Assembly (NCBI RefSeq): GCF_000816845.1
Contig: NZ_CP006880.1
Coordinates: 1,178,001 to 1,242,000, forward strand
DNA length: 64,000 nucleotides
Source of the DNA: Rhizobium gallicum bv. gallicum R602sp
Lineage (GTDB): Bacteria; Pseudomonadota; Alphaproteobacteria; Rhizobiales; Rhizobiaceae
Reading direction: 5' to 3'
Positions 37,264 to 45,836 of this stretch are shown here, in pieces. Positions within the stretch are counted from its first letter, which is position 1. Every line of letters begins with the position of its first letter. Position numbers and translations under genes: made by a program. The notes under the pieces were generated by a model that made no database searches, was not told where the DNA came from, and saw nothing but the letters and a program-made list of their open reading frames with translations.

Positions 37264-37479
37264 TCACTGGGTCTGGTTTTCGCCCGCTCGAAAGAGATAG
37301 CCGAGATATTGGCCCTGCGATCGGTCGTCTTTCGATCCTAAATCATTTTCTACACTGTTCATGACCATAGCGTCCGTATCGAGCGGGTTTTGCATGGCGC
37401 CCGCGATATAGAAGCCATCCTTGGAGACGATCAGCGGCACGTTGCCTCTCGCGCCATGTAGTAGCTGGCTAATGGCTGA
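37264..37479 (-). pseudogene. 3' fragment of an unknown gene truncated by an IS
   Basis: About 70 residues are open on the minus strand, ending near 37264 (FYIAGAMQNPLDTDAMVMNS, QGQYLGYLFRAGE). The composition looks protein-like, but the upstream part is replaced by the IS left end at 37480. I cannot name the family. Confidence 0.35.
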
Positions 37480-37663
37480 TGTGGCAGCCAAGTTGAACTG
37501 TCCGCTTTAGCGGAAAGTAGAAATGTCACTTTGGGCGCGTCTCCAGCCAGTTAGAAACGCGACACTCGGCATCGCCGCTGGCACCGACGGTGAGCCCCCG
37601 TTCCGACCGGCTGGGCCGGGTTGTAAGGGAGGAGCGGGGGCGGGTGGTGACGCTCCCGTTCGG

Positions 37664-38931
37664 GGTTGTGTGCGTCAAGTTCTGCAAAATTGGGCGGTCA
37701 TGAGTGCTGGTCATGCGGCTTGACGGAGTGCGAGTTTCTTGTGCTCTCGCAGATCGTCCATGTTGATGTAGCGATTGGCCTCCATCCAGTTTTCGTGGGT
37801 TTCGACGGCGAGCGCGCGGACGAGGCGTAGGCAGCTCTCGGTATTGGGAAAGATGCGCACGACGTAGGTTCTGCGGCGGATTTCCTCGTTGAGGCGTTCC
37901 AGCATGTTGGTGCTCTTGAGGTGCTTGTGATGCTGGCGCGGCAGACGAAAGAAGGTCAGCGTCTGCTCGATGGTTTCCTCGACCCAGGAGGTCAGGCGCG
38001 GATAGCGGACCGACCATTTTCCCAGCCAGGCGGCGAGATCGGCCTTCGCCTCGTCGAGATCGCGGCGATCATAAAGCCATCGAAGCTCCTGCAGGCAATC
38101 GTCGCCATGCTTGCGCGGCAGATGATCGAGGGCGTTCCTGAGGAAATGCACGTAACAGCGCTGCCAGGCAGCTTCCGGGATCACCTCGCCAATTGCCGCG
38201 ACGAGACCGGCATGGTCGTCGGAGACCACCAGTTCGACGCCCTTCAAACCGCGCCCTTTCAGCCTGACGAGGAAGTCCTTCCAGGCGGAACGGCTTTCAC
38301 GGCCGGCCATCTCGACCGACAGGATCTGCCGCCGCCCGTCCCAGTCGATGCCGACAGCGATCAACACCGCCTGGCTCATCACCACACCGGCCTCGCGCAC
38401 CTTCTCATAACGGGCATCGAGGATCAGGTAGGCAAACGGCTCTTGAAGCGGGCGCTCGGCAAAGGCCTTCAGGCTCTCGTCCAGCCGCTTGTTGATCGCC
38501 GAGATCGACGACGCCGAGAAGGCATGGCCGCACAGCTCCTCGGTGATCGCCTTGACCTTCCGCGTCGACACTCCTTGCACATACATCTCCGCCAAGGTTG
38601 CCACCAGCGCCCGCTCGGAGCGCTGATAGCGTTCGAACAGTTCGGTGGAGAAGTGCCCCGAGCGATCCTGCGGCACCCGCAGCTCGAGCTTGCCCACCCG
38701 CGTGATCAGCGTGCGGCCATAGTGGCCCGAGCGGTAGCCGAGCCGCTTGCGGATCACCTCGCGCAGCCCATCGGGGTTCGAAAGCAAAATGTCTTTGACG
38801 GCGGCGCTGGCTGTCTTACCTTCAGTCTTGGTCATGGTGGCGTTCCTTCCAGGGAATCAGGTGACGTTGAACATCACCAGCCTGCCATGACCGCCTCTCT
38901 CAGTGAATTTGCAGAACCTTCAGCACACTAC
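37664..38931 (-). mobile_element. IS256-family insertion sequence with 9-bp target duplication
   Basis: 1,268 bases. The ends are imperfect inverted repeats: left GGTTGTGTGCGTCAAGTTCT, right (reverse complement) GGTAGTGTGCTGAAGGTTCT, both continuing GCAAA. CCCGTTCGG is duplicated at 37655-37663 and 38932-38940. It contains one transposase gene. The intact duplication points to a fairly recent insertion into copy A. Confidence 0.9.
37711..38835 (-). CDS. IS256-family transposase
   Basis: 374 residues with the mutator-type pattern. Candidate catalytic residues are Asp in LILDARYEKVRE, Asp in LVVSDDHAGLVAA and Glu in MLERLNEEIRRRT; CYVHFLRN is the conserved CxxH region. Typical relatives are near 400 residues. 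Here the N-terminal stretch GLREVIRKRLGYRSG seems to lack about 26 residues between VIR and RLGYRSG, an in-frame deletion that may affect activity. Confidence 0.92.
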   Translation of the reverse strand: MTKTEGKTASAAVKDILLSNPDGLREVIRKRLGYRSGHYGRTLITRVGKLELRVPQDRSGHFSTELFERYQRSERALVATLAEMYVQGVSTRKVKAITEELCGHAFSASSISAINKRLDESLKAFAERPLQEPFAYLILDARYEKVREAGVVMSQAVLIAVGIDWDGRRQILSVEMAGRESRSAWKDFLVRLKGRGLKGVELVVSDDHAGLVAAIGEVIPEAAWQRCYVHFLRNALDHLPRKHGDDCLQELRWLYDRRDLDEAKADLAAWLGKWSVRYPRLTSWVEETIEQTLTFFRLPRQHHKHLKSTNMLERLNEEIRRRTYVVRIFPNTESCLRLVRALAVETHENWMEANRYINMDDLREHKKLALRQAA

Positions 38932-39027
38932 CCCGTTCGGCTTTAGCTTTCGCAGTAGCAATTGTTCCGTCGGCGGTTGATACTCGCTTGCACCTGCATG
39001 GGGCGGGGTAGGGATCAAAGCCGCACG

Positions 39028-39162
39028 ATGCTTCCGGAAATCAAACTGCAGGGGGACGCCGATGTCGCCGCGCTGTCATCACTGCTTCGCGGCACGCTTC
39101 TTTCGGTTGCTTATGCTGACGGTGAGGGTGGTATAGGATTGACGGCGACCGGCGCCATGTGA
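39028..39162 (+). pseudogene. Truncated copy of the ISNCY passenger gene
   Basis: From the ATG at 39028, 44 codons match the start of the protein at 43713 (MLPEIKLQGD, LLSVAYADGEGGIGLTATGA) and then meet a stop where unrelated IS30 sequence joins. The intact relative has about 245 residues. Confidence 0.75.
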
Positions 39163-39163
39163 G

Positions 39164-39490
39164 TTCATGGCGAACCGCGATTTGCAAGCGGCGAGAGGCC
39201 AGAATTTCGGCGGGTGTTCGATAGCCGCAGCCATCGCATTTGCGCGGCGCTGCGTTGAACTGGTTGCAAATCTCCTTCAAGTCGCGGTCGGTGATCGACT
39301 GCGGATACATCTCTCTCGAAACCCATTTCCTGGCCCGCCTGTTGATGTTTTCGACGGTGCCCTTTTGCCAAGGCGACTGTGGATCGCAGAGCCGTGTTGG
39401 GGTTCCGATGCTGGCTTGAAGGTAGGGCTATCAGTGAACTCGGTGCCACGGTCGGATGTGATTGAACGGCGGGCGAGTTGGAGGCGGGAA
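39164..39490 (-). pseudogene. IS30-family transposase remnant, frameshifted
   Basis: The minus strand encodes the IS30 C-terminal region in more than one frame: RRSITSDRGTEFTDSP, then in the next frame CDPQSPWQKGTVENINRRAR and KWVSRD, then back to MYPQSITDRDLKEICNQFN and GYRTPAEILASR. At least two frameshifts, and no N-terminal half. Confidence 0.8.
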
Positions 39491-39499
39491 GGAGAGCTC

Positions 39500-39519
39500 G
39501 AGGCCCGCGTGCGGGCCTC
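39500..39519 (-). terminator. Hairpin downstream of the toxin gene
   Basis: Perfect nine-base arms GAGGCCCGC and GCGGGCCTC with a two-base centre, a few bases after the toxin stop codon. No T-run; it could be a terminator or an mRNA-stabilising stem. Confidence 0.4.
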
Positions 39520-39522
39520 CCC

Positions 39523-39939
39523 TCAATCGGTTCGGCTGACTCTCGCGCTCGGCTGAGCCAGGAAAGGCTTGAAGGCTGCGGCGATCTTCGCAAGAAATCC
39601 CTTGCTGAACGATCCTAACACCTCTGCATTCGGATCATAGTAGAAGGACTGTTCGGCTATGTCGTGATTGAATTCAGAGACGGTAATCCATGCATCTTTC
39701 CACTCACGGATTCCAGCGCGGCGGCATTCGAGCTGCGGAATCTCCAATGCGGTTTGATCGGAGTGGGGCGGGGTGCCTGAGATAGCCAGTAGGATCAGGT
39801 TTGTCTGATTGCCTTTCGGGATTGCCAGAACCATGCAAACCGGGCGTGCCTTCCGTCCCTCGGTTTCTCCCTTGTCGCGCTGCCATGTCCAGAGATAAGG
39901 GTAGCGGATGATCGAACCATTGGCCGGAGAATCAGCCAT
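39523..39939 (-). CDS. PemK/MazF-like toxin of a type II toxin-antitoxin pair
   Basis: 138 residues. The N-terminus IIRYPYLWTWQRDKGETEGR with ARPVCMVLAI resembles the SH3-like barrel start of PemK/MazF endoribonucleases, and ILLAISGTPP plus a C-terminal beta/helix region fit. It is the second gene, overlapping the antitoxin by eight bases. The toxin would cleave RNA when the antitoxin is lost. It sits among IS elements, a usual setting for such modules. Family call moderately sure. Confidence 0.7.
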   Translation of the reverse strand: MADSPANGSIIRYPYLWTWQRDKGETEGRKARPVCMVLAIPKGNQTNLILLAISGTPPHSDQTALEIPQLECRRAGIREWKDAWITVSEFNHDIAEQSFYYDPNAEVLGSFSKGFLAKIAAAFKPFLAQPSARVSRTD

Positions 39940-40189
39940 TGTTCTCGCTTCCTTCCTGTATCAGCCGGTCCAGTTCGGGGCCGATCATTGCTGCCAGTTC
40001 AGGGGGGGCTTCATTGGGGCCATAAGCTCTGCGCGGATCGCCTTTTTGTTTCATGGCCTCGAAATCGTCGTAAGTCATGAGGACATAGCGGGCCTTGCGA
40101 TGTTGAGTAATGGCGACCGGCTGGCGATCTGCCGCCATAGTCACGGTCTTAATATCGCGCAGCAGGTCTACGGTTGAGAATTTTTCCAT
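39932..40189 (-). CDS. Phd/YefM-family antitoxin
   Basis: 85 residues with AAGGAGC before the ATG. The N-terminal DNA-binding half has STVDLLRDIKTVTMAADRQP and VAITQHRKARYVLMTYDDFE, typical of Phd/YefM. The C-terminal part is charged and likely binds the toxin. It should repress its own promoter through the repeats at 40204-40228. Confidence 0.85.
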   Translation of the reverse strand: MEKFSTVDLLRDIKTVTMAADRQPVAITQHRKARYVLMTYDDFEAMKQKGDPRRAYGPNEAPPELAAMIGPELDRLIQEGSENNG

Positions 40190-40203
40190 CGTGACGCTCC
40201 TTC

Positions 40204-40243
40204 AAATTATGCGAATTATACGAATTATTTGACTATTTTACAA
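40204..40243 (-). promoter_or_regulatory. Toxin-antitoxin promoter with overlapping 9-bp spaced repeats
   Basis: On the minus strand, TTGTAA (40243-40238) and TATAAT (40220-40215) are separated by exactly 17 bases. Three AATTAT repeats recur every nine bases (starting 40205, 40214 and 40223) and cover the -10 and spacer, consistent with autorepression by the Phd-type antitoxin. Confidence 0.65.
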
Positions 40244-41471
40244 CGGTAAGGCTCGGACACAAATACAATTGTCAAAGCTGATTAGGGCTGCGACTTGGTC
40301 AGCCAGTTAGAGATGCGACACTGGCTCTGGCGGTCAGCCCCCGATCCGACCGGCTGGGCCGGGTTGCAAGGGAAGGGAGGGGGCGGGTGGAGGGCACCTA
40401 TTGGCTTTAGCTTTGACAGTTGGAGCAGCCAGCCATTCCGCCGCATCGAGGTCTGAGAGCGCTTGTCGCCGTCGGGCAATGACGGCGGGATCGTTCATGA
40501 AATCCGTCCGCCGACCGGGCTTGCGGCCACGTGGTTTGTAGCCGTTCTTCTCGCTGTTGGTCTTCACCTTCGGCGTTGGTCGCTGATCCTGCCGCTCCTT
40601 GATATAGGCCAGCACATCGGAAAGCCGCTTGTTCTCGGTGATCGCCGCATGCGTCACCCGCTGGTCCTTGTCGAACACCCGATAGGACAGGGAATGGCCT
40701 TTCCAGCGCACGTCGAGCCGGCCATCGGCATAGGCATAGGTCTCGATATAGCGACCAACCAGGCCACGCGTCACATCACTCTCTTCCAGCATGATCCGCT
40801 GGCGCTCGAACGAAAACGCCAACTGCGCCCCGACATAACGCTGCTCACGCTTGCACAGGATCTCCTGCAGCCGATCCGATGGCATGTTGATCGGCCGATG
40901 CAGATTGTCAGGACGGGTAGGGGCGATGGCAAACCGCTGGTTATACCGCGCCATGAACCGCGGCAGAAAAGCATTGCCATCGTCCATGCTGCCGATGCCC
41001 GCTAACCGCAGTTCCTTGATCAGCCGATCCTGCAATGTCCGGTTCATTCGTTCAACCCGGCCCTTCGCCTGGCTCGAATTTGCGCAAAGAATCTCGATGT
41101 TTAGTTCCGAGAGTGCACGCCCGAACTGGGTCATGCCCTGGCCACTCTTGGCGTCCGTCTTGGCCACCCGGAACACCGAATGCTTGTCGGAATAGAAGGC
41201 AACGGGAGCACCGTGATCCTTCAAATAAAGCTCCAGCGCCTCGAAGTAGCTGAAGGCGCTTTCCGAGCGCACGAAGCGCAACTGCATCAGCTTGCCCGTC
41301 GCATCGTCGACGAACACCAGCAGCGAACACGGATCGCCGCGATCCTCGAACATGGAGTAATCGCGGCGCAACCGTCTGCGGCTTTTTGGCTGGCGAGGGT
41401 GGTTGCCCCCGATAGGATGGAAATACGGGCTCTCGATTGGAACCGGGCCCAAACATCGGATGGAGGCAACC

Positions 41472-42503
41472 GTGAACCAATATATTGGGCTTGATGTGTC
41501 GTTGAAAGATACCGCGATTTCGATTCGACAGGATGGAAAGCGGATCTGGCGGGGAAAGTGTCCTTCGGATCCAAAGCTCCTGGCTGAGGTGATCCGCAAA
41601 CACGCCCCGCAGGCCAGGGGCGTCGTCTTTGAAACAGGGCCGTTGTCGACGTGGTTCTATCATGCCCTGACGGCCGAGGGGGTGCCGGCGATCTGCATTG
41701 AAGCGCGGCACGCGCAAAAGGTATTGAACGAGACGCTCAACAAGACCGACGCCAATGATGCGGATGGCTTGGCGCAACTCGCTGAAGCAGGCTTTTACAA
41801 AGCGGTTCGCGTCAAGTCGTTTGACGCTATGATGGCCCGCACATTGGTGGCTGCCCGCGAACAACTCCTTTACATCTCAACACAACTTGGCAATCAAATC
41901 CGGGGCCTGATGAAGACCTTCGGTCTGATCATCCCGAAAGGAAAGGGTCGGGTCTTTGATGGCGATGTGCGGAAACTTTTAGATGGCAACAACGAGCTTG
42001 CGAAGATTATCTTGCCTCTTCTGGAGGCCTGGCACGATATCCGCAAGCGCGCAGCCGATCTTGGTCGCCAGTTGCTCATAGTGGCACGTCGGAGCGAAGC
42101 CACGAAGCTATTGATGACAATTCCGGGAATCGGCGCGGTCACGGCGGTGTCCTACGTTACGGCAATTGAAAATCCAGAAAACTTTCGAACGTCGCGCTCG
42201 GTGGGCGCCTGGCTTGGGCTGACAACGCGGCGTTATCAGTCAGGGGAGGTCGATTATGACGGCCATATCTCGCGAAGGGGTGACAATCGTTTACGTGGGC
42301 TGCTTTATGAAGCCGCGACAGCGCTTCTGACGAGAACTAGTGCCAGGACCGAGAGCAGTCTCAAGCGTTGGGGACTTAAGCTGCGGGAGCGACTTGGCTT
42401 CAAGCGGGCCGCTGTGGCAGTCGCCCGGAAACTCGCGGTCATAATGCACAGCATGCTCAAAACGGGAGAAGTGTTCAACGCATCGGCTGGCGCGACCATA
42501 TAG
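41472..42503 (+). CDS. IS110-family transposase (DEDD recombinase)
   Basis: 343 residues from a GTG at 41472 with GGAGG five bases upstream; ATG codons at 41403 and 41460 are less well placed. The RuvC-like domain has Asp8 (IGLDVS), Glu54 (FETGPLS), Asp93 and Asp96 (KTDANDAD), the DEDD set with usual spacing. The C-terminal Tnp domain has IPGIGAVTA and RRYQSGE; Ser257 is the likely nucleophile by comparison with IS621-type enzymes. It should act with the structured RNA encoded downstream. Confidence 0.95.
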   Translation: MNQYIGLDVSLKDTAISIRQDGKRIWRGKCPSDPKLLAEVIRKHAPQARGVVFETGPLSTWFYHALTAEGVPAICIEARHAQKVLNETLNKTDANDADGLAQLAEAGFYKAVRVKSFDAMMARTLVAAREQLLYISTQLGNQIRGLMKTFGLIIPKGKGRVFDGDVRKLLDGNNELAKIILPLLEAWHDIRKRAADLGRQLLIVARRSEATKLLMTIPGIGAVTAVSYVTAIENPENFRTSRSVGAWLGLTTRRYQSGEVDYDGHISRRGDNRLRGLLYEAATALLTRTSARTESSLKRWGLKLRERLGFKRAAVAVARKLAVIMHSMLKTGEVFNASAGATI

Positions 42504-42710
42504 GAGACGCTCAGCCTTCGTCCCTCAGCGCGCCATCTAACTTTGGGTGCTGAGCGTCCCTGCTGCGGACGTGGGCAGGATCATTCCGCTTCTGGTGGCT
42601 GCAGTTCGTTGAGACTGCGCCTCGAACATTAGGAAGATCCCACCTGCGAAGACCATTGTGCGGCGACATTTGTCGACCGCGGAGACAACCCTGCTCCCAG
42701 CACTGGACAG
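42504..42710 (+). ncRNA. Putative bridge RNA (seekRNA) of the IS110 element
   Basis: A perfect 10-bp stem (42506-42515 with 42549-42558) directly follows the transposase stop. Next is a stem-internal loop-stem: outer arms GGATCATTCC (42578-42587) and GGAAGATCC (42632-42640), inner arms GCAGT/ACTGC (42601-42605, 42614-42618). One strand of the symmetric 13-nt loop holds CTGGTGG (42592-42598), complementary to the right target flank; the other holds CCTCGAAC (42620-42627), identical to the left target flank plus core. A second hairpin at 42660-42680 is followed by AGACAAC (42683-42689), identical to the element's own right end plus core. This is the target-loop then donor-loop order of bridge RNAs. 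RNA ends are guesses. Confidence 0.7.
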
Positions 42711-43712
42711 CTTTGACGGCACTGCACCGGCGGTGAGGGCAGATTCACCCAATCAATTCCGCCGTGTTGCATATCTCGCAAGCCGGAGAGGTCGCTGCTC
42801 AAATCAGCTTGACGGACGGAATGCGATTAGACAACCACCAGTGATGCGAACCATCGATCTGCACCAGTTCGCCAAAGCAGTCGCGCCGGCCGCGTGGCTG
42901 GAAAACCCGCTTCTTGCGCTCGCGACGCGAGATCCAGATGCCGGCCTCGGTCATCCATTGCCGCAGCGTCTCCTTGGCCACCGAGATCCGGTGCAGCTCG
43001 ATCAGCTTCTCGCGCGCCAGCGTCGGACCGAAATCCAGATAGCGCTCCCGGATCAGATCCAGCGCCGCATTGCGAAGCTCCTCGCTGTGGCGCCGGTTGC
43101 TCGGTTGTGATCGCTTCTTGGAAACAAGGCCGGCTGGACCATTCCGGTCATAAGCCTGCAGCAGCCGATGGACCTGACTTCGACTGAGGTCGAGCAGTTC
43201 GGCAGCCTGGACAACGCTCAGGCGTTCGTCACGGATCTTCTGGATGACTTCGAGGCGATGCAACTCTTTCTGCGACATGGTGATCATAAAGGACATGACG
43301 ACTCCGACCGCTCATGGTCTCGACCAGGCTGAAGATCGTCATCCTTGCTCCCAACGTTGGCTTTGACCAGTGCGTCGAGAGGCGAGACTGTCGCATCTCT
43401 AACTGGCCTATGTGTCGCATCTCTAAAATGCCGCTACACACAATGTGGCGGCTAGGTTGAAATGTCCGTTCTGGCGCAAAGTAGAAATGTCACTTTGGGC
43501 GCGTCGCCAGCCAGTTAGAAATGCGACACGCGACATGTCCACTTGCACTGTGGCAAGCCCCCGACCGGACCGGCTGGGCCGGGTTGCAAGGGAAGGGAGG
43601 GGGCGGGTGAGGCAAACCCCTTCGGCTTTAGCTTTCTCACTGGCAATTGTTCTTTTGCCGCTCGATACTCTCTGTCATCTGCATGGCGCAGGGTAGGGAT
43701 CAAAGCCGCACG

Positions 43713-44450
43713 ATGCTTCCGGAAATCAAACTGCAGGGTGACGTCGATGTCGCCGCGCTGTCACCACTTCTGCGCGGCATGCTTCTTTCGGTTGCCTATG
43801 CTGACGGTGAGGGTGGCATAGGATTGACAGCAACCGGCGCCATGAACCGCAAGTTCGTGCATTGGGCGGCGGTGCACTTCCTCTGGCCAGGATTCACAGC
43901 CGAAGATCTCTACAGCATGAACAAGGTACTCAATGAAAGCGACATGCCACCGCTTTGGGTCGTGCGCGACATGACCCGTCATCTGAAGCTTCTTCGCAAA
44001 AACAAAGATGTGCTGCTGCCAACCAGACGCGGCCGGGAGTTCCTGGTGAACCCGCAAGCCTTCTTCGATCTGGTCGCCACGGATTATCTCTATTCGTATG
44101 TCCACGCCACCGAGCGAGAACAGGAGGTGCGGGCGCGGTTACGCTGGTGGCGCATGTTCCTCAATCTTCTCAATATCAAGGCCAGAGAAGGGTGCACGCC
44201 AATGGACGTTGTGAAGATCCTCTATCCAGACCTGGCGCCTCTGTCGGACACCGAAATGACCCTGGAAGCCTGGAAGTTGAGATCCGATCTCCAATATGGC
44301 GTCTTTCGGCGCTTATGCTGGCTCGGCTTGCTCTATGAAGCACGAGAGGGGCTCACGCTCCTTCAGGATGGAACCTTCCACAAGACGCCACTTTGGCCCG
44401 CTTGCCTGCAGTTGGAGTCGGATGCGCAAAGTGACATCGGCGTGCATTGA
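43713..44450 (+). CDS. IS passenger protein of unknown function
   Basis: 245 residues from the ATG at 43713; an in-frame ATG at 43683 would add ten. Predicted mostly helical, charged, no signal or membrane segment. Visible blocks: LLSVAYADGEGGIGLTATGA, FVHWAAVHFLWPGF, MPPLWVVRDMTRHLKLLRKN and LRWWRMFLNLLN. Similar text occurs, as I recall, in proteins related to pRiA4b ORF-3, but I would not name a function. A truncated second copy is at 39028, in the other element of this type, so the gene travels with the IS. Confidence 0.75.
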   Translation: MLPEIKLQGDVDVAALSPLLRGMLLSVAYADGEGGIGLTATGAMNRKFVHWAAVHFLWPGFTAEDLYSMNKVLNESDMPPLWVVRDMTRHLKLLRKNKDVLLPTRRGREFLVNPQAFFDLVATDYLYSYVHATEREQEVRARLRWWRMFLNLLNIKAREGCTPMDVVKILYPDLAPLSDTEMTLEAWKLRSDLQYGVFRRLCWLGLLYEAREGLTLLQDGTFHKTPLWPACLQLESDAQSDIGVH

Positions 44451-44456
44451 CGATCT

Positions 44457-45836
44457 TTATTCCGCAGCTGGCTGTCTCAACAGTGCTTTCTCACGCCGCG
44501 CAATCACCGCCGGATCGTTCATGAAATCCGTCTGCTTGCCCGGCCTGCGGCCCCGCGGTGTGTAACCGTTCTTCTCGCTGTTGGTCTTCACCTTCGGCGG
44601 CAATCGCTGATCCTGCTGTTCCTTGATGTAGGCCAGCACGTCGGAAAGCCGCTTGTTCTCGGTGATCGCCGCATGCGTCACCCGCTGGTCCTTGTCGAAC
44701 ACCCGATACGGCAGCGAATGGCCTTTCCAGCGCACGTCCAACCGGCCATCGGCAAAGGCATAGGTCTCGACATAGCGACCGACCAGCCCACGCGTGATAT
44801 CGGTCTCTTCCAGCATGATCCGCTGGCGCTCGAACGAGAACGTCAGCTGCGCCCCGACATACCGCTGCTCACGCTTGCACAGAATGTCCTTGAGCCGGTC
44901 CAACGCCAGGTTCACCGGCCGATGCAGATTGTCAGATCGGGCAGGGGCAACTGCAAACCGCGCGTTGTAGCCTTCCATGAAATTGGGCAGAAAGGCATTG
45001 CCCGCCTGCATGTCGCAGATCCCTGCCAATCGCATATCCTTGATCAATCGGTCCTGCAATGTCTGGTTCATGCGCTCGACGCGGCCCTTGGCCTGGCTTG
45101 AATTTGCGCAAAGAATCTCGATGTTTAGCTCGCAAAGCGCCCGGCCGAACTGGGTCATGCCCTGACCGCCCTTGGCGTCCTTCTTCGCCACCCGGAACAC
45201 CGAATGCTTGTCGGAATAAAACGCCACCGGCGCCCCGTGATCCTGCAGATAGAGTTCCAGCGCCGCGAAATAACTGAAGGCGCTTTCCGAGCCCACAAAG
45301 CGCAACTGCATCAGCTTGCCCGTCGCATCGTCGATGAACACCAAAAGCGTACATGGTGGCCCACGATCTTCGAACCAGCGATGCTCGGAGCCGTCGATCT
45401 GCACCAGCTCACCATAAGCCTCGCGCCGCAATCGTGGCTGATGGAAGCTGCGACGCTGCTGGCGCGATCGCCAGATACCGGCCGCCGTCATCCATTGCCG
45501 CAGCGTCTCGCGCGACACCGTCAGCCCATCGAGCTCTGCAAGCTTCTCGGCCGCCAGCGTCGGCCCGAAATCCCAATAGCGCTCGCGAATGAGCGTCAAA
45601 GCATAATCGCGAAGCCCATCGTTGATCCGGTTGTTCGACGGCCGGCCGATCGCCTTGTGCCGGATCGACGCCGCGCCACCCGTTCTGATCCGCTCCAGCA
45701 GCCGGCGCACCTGGCGCTCGCTCAGCGCCAGAACATGCGCCGCCGACATCAACGTCATTCGACCGTCGATGACTTTCGACAAAACCTCGATCCGCTGCAG
45801 GTCACGCTCGCTCATCGCAATCAGTCCCATCGGCAA
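44457..45836 (-). CDS. ISNCY-type DDE transposase
   Basis: 459 residues. An N-terminal helix-turn-helix (LMSAAHVLALSERQVRRLLE) is followed by an rve-type core with Asp in VQIDGSEHRW, Asp in FYSDKHSVFR and Glu in GRVERMNQTL, and a basic C-terminus. The start may be the inner ATG at 45815 (MSERDLQRIEV). Compared with copy B the C-terminus is shortened; matching C-terminal code (PAPSLPLQPGPAG) survives on the minus strand at about 43560-43620, beyond the passenger gene. Confidence 0.92.
   Translation of the reverse strand: MPMGLIAMSERDLQRIEVLSKVIDGRMTLMSAAHVLALSERQVRRLLERIRTGGAASIRHKAIGRPSNNRINDGLRDYALTLIRERYWDFGPTLAAEKLAELDGLTVSRETLRQWMTAAGIWRSRQQRRSFHQPRLRREAYGELVQIDGSEHRWFEDRGPPCTLLVFIDDATGKLMQLRFVGSESAFSYFAALELYLQDHGAPVAFYSDKHSVFRVAKKDAKGGQGMTQFGRALCELNIEILCANSSQAKGRVERMNQTLQDRLIKDMRLAGICDMQAGNAFLPNFMEGYNARFAVAPARSDNLHRPVNLALDRLKDILCKREQRYVGAQLTFSFERQRIMLEETDITRGLVGRYVETYAFADGRLDVRWKGHSLPYRVFDKDQRVTHAAITENKRLSDVLAYIKEQQDQRLPPKVKTNSEKNGYTPRGRRPGKQTDFMNDPAVIARREKALLRQPAAE

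Larger units (their letters stand above)
37480..39163. mobile_element. Broken ISNCY-type element (copy A), split by an IS256 element
   Basis: The left end (TGTGGC at 37480, then AGTAGAAATGTCACTTTG and CCAGTTAGAAACGCGACAC) matches the left end of the intact copy at 43441. The sequence is interrupted at 37664-38931 by an IS256 element and resumes to 39163, where the passenger gene is cut off and IS30-derived sequence begins. The transposase gene of this copy is missing. Confidence 0.75.
41349..42832 (+). mobile_element. IS110-family element inserted in the ISNCY transposase
   Basis: 1,484 bases, bounded by AAC at 41349-41351 and 42833-42835, with one AAC shared between target and element. There are no terminal inverted repeats and no longer target duplication, as expected for IS110. 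The 5' non-coding end is about 120 bases and the 3' end about 330. The boundary was set by comparison with the intact transposase reading frame. Confidence 0.9.
40334..43296 (-). pseudogene. ISNCY-type DDE transposase split by IS110
   Basis: The N-terminal part (43296 down to 42833; MSQKELHRLEVIQKIRDERL, ending VQIDGSHHWW) and the C-terminal part (41348 down to 40334; beginning FEDRGDPCSLLVFVDD) join into one frame when the IS110 is removed: 464 + 1015 = 1479 bases, exactly 493 codons. The joined protein has the D-D-E set: Asp in VQIDGS, Asp in YSDKHSVFR and Glu in GRVERMN. It is about 70 percent or more similar to copy C by eye. Confidence 0.88.
40276..43440. mobile_element. ISNCY-type element (copy B), interrupted by IS110
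   Basis: Ends approximate. The left side has CCAGTTAGAGATGCGACA at 40304-40321, the right side its reverse complement near 43388-43405, each with a second, degenerate copy of the TTAGAGATGCGAC unit farther out. The single transposase gene is split by an IS110 element. Unlike copies A and C, this one has no passenger gene. Its right end (GCTACACACA) runs straight into the left end of copy C. Confidence 0.75.

Noticed and set aside
37921..38946. 341-codon plus-strand frame across the IS256 element
   Set aside because: Antisense to the transposase.
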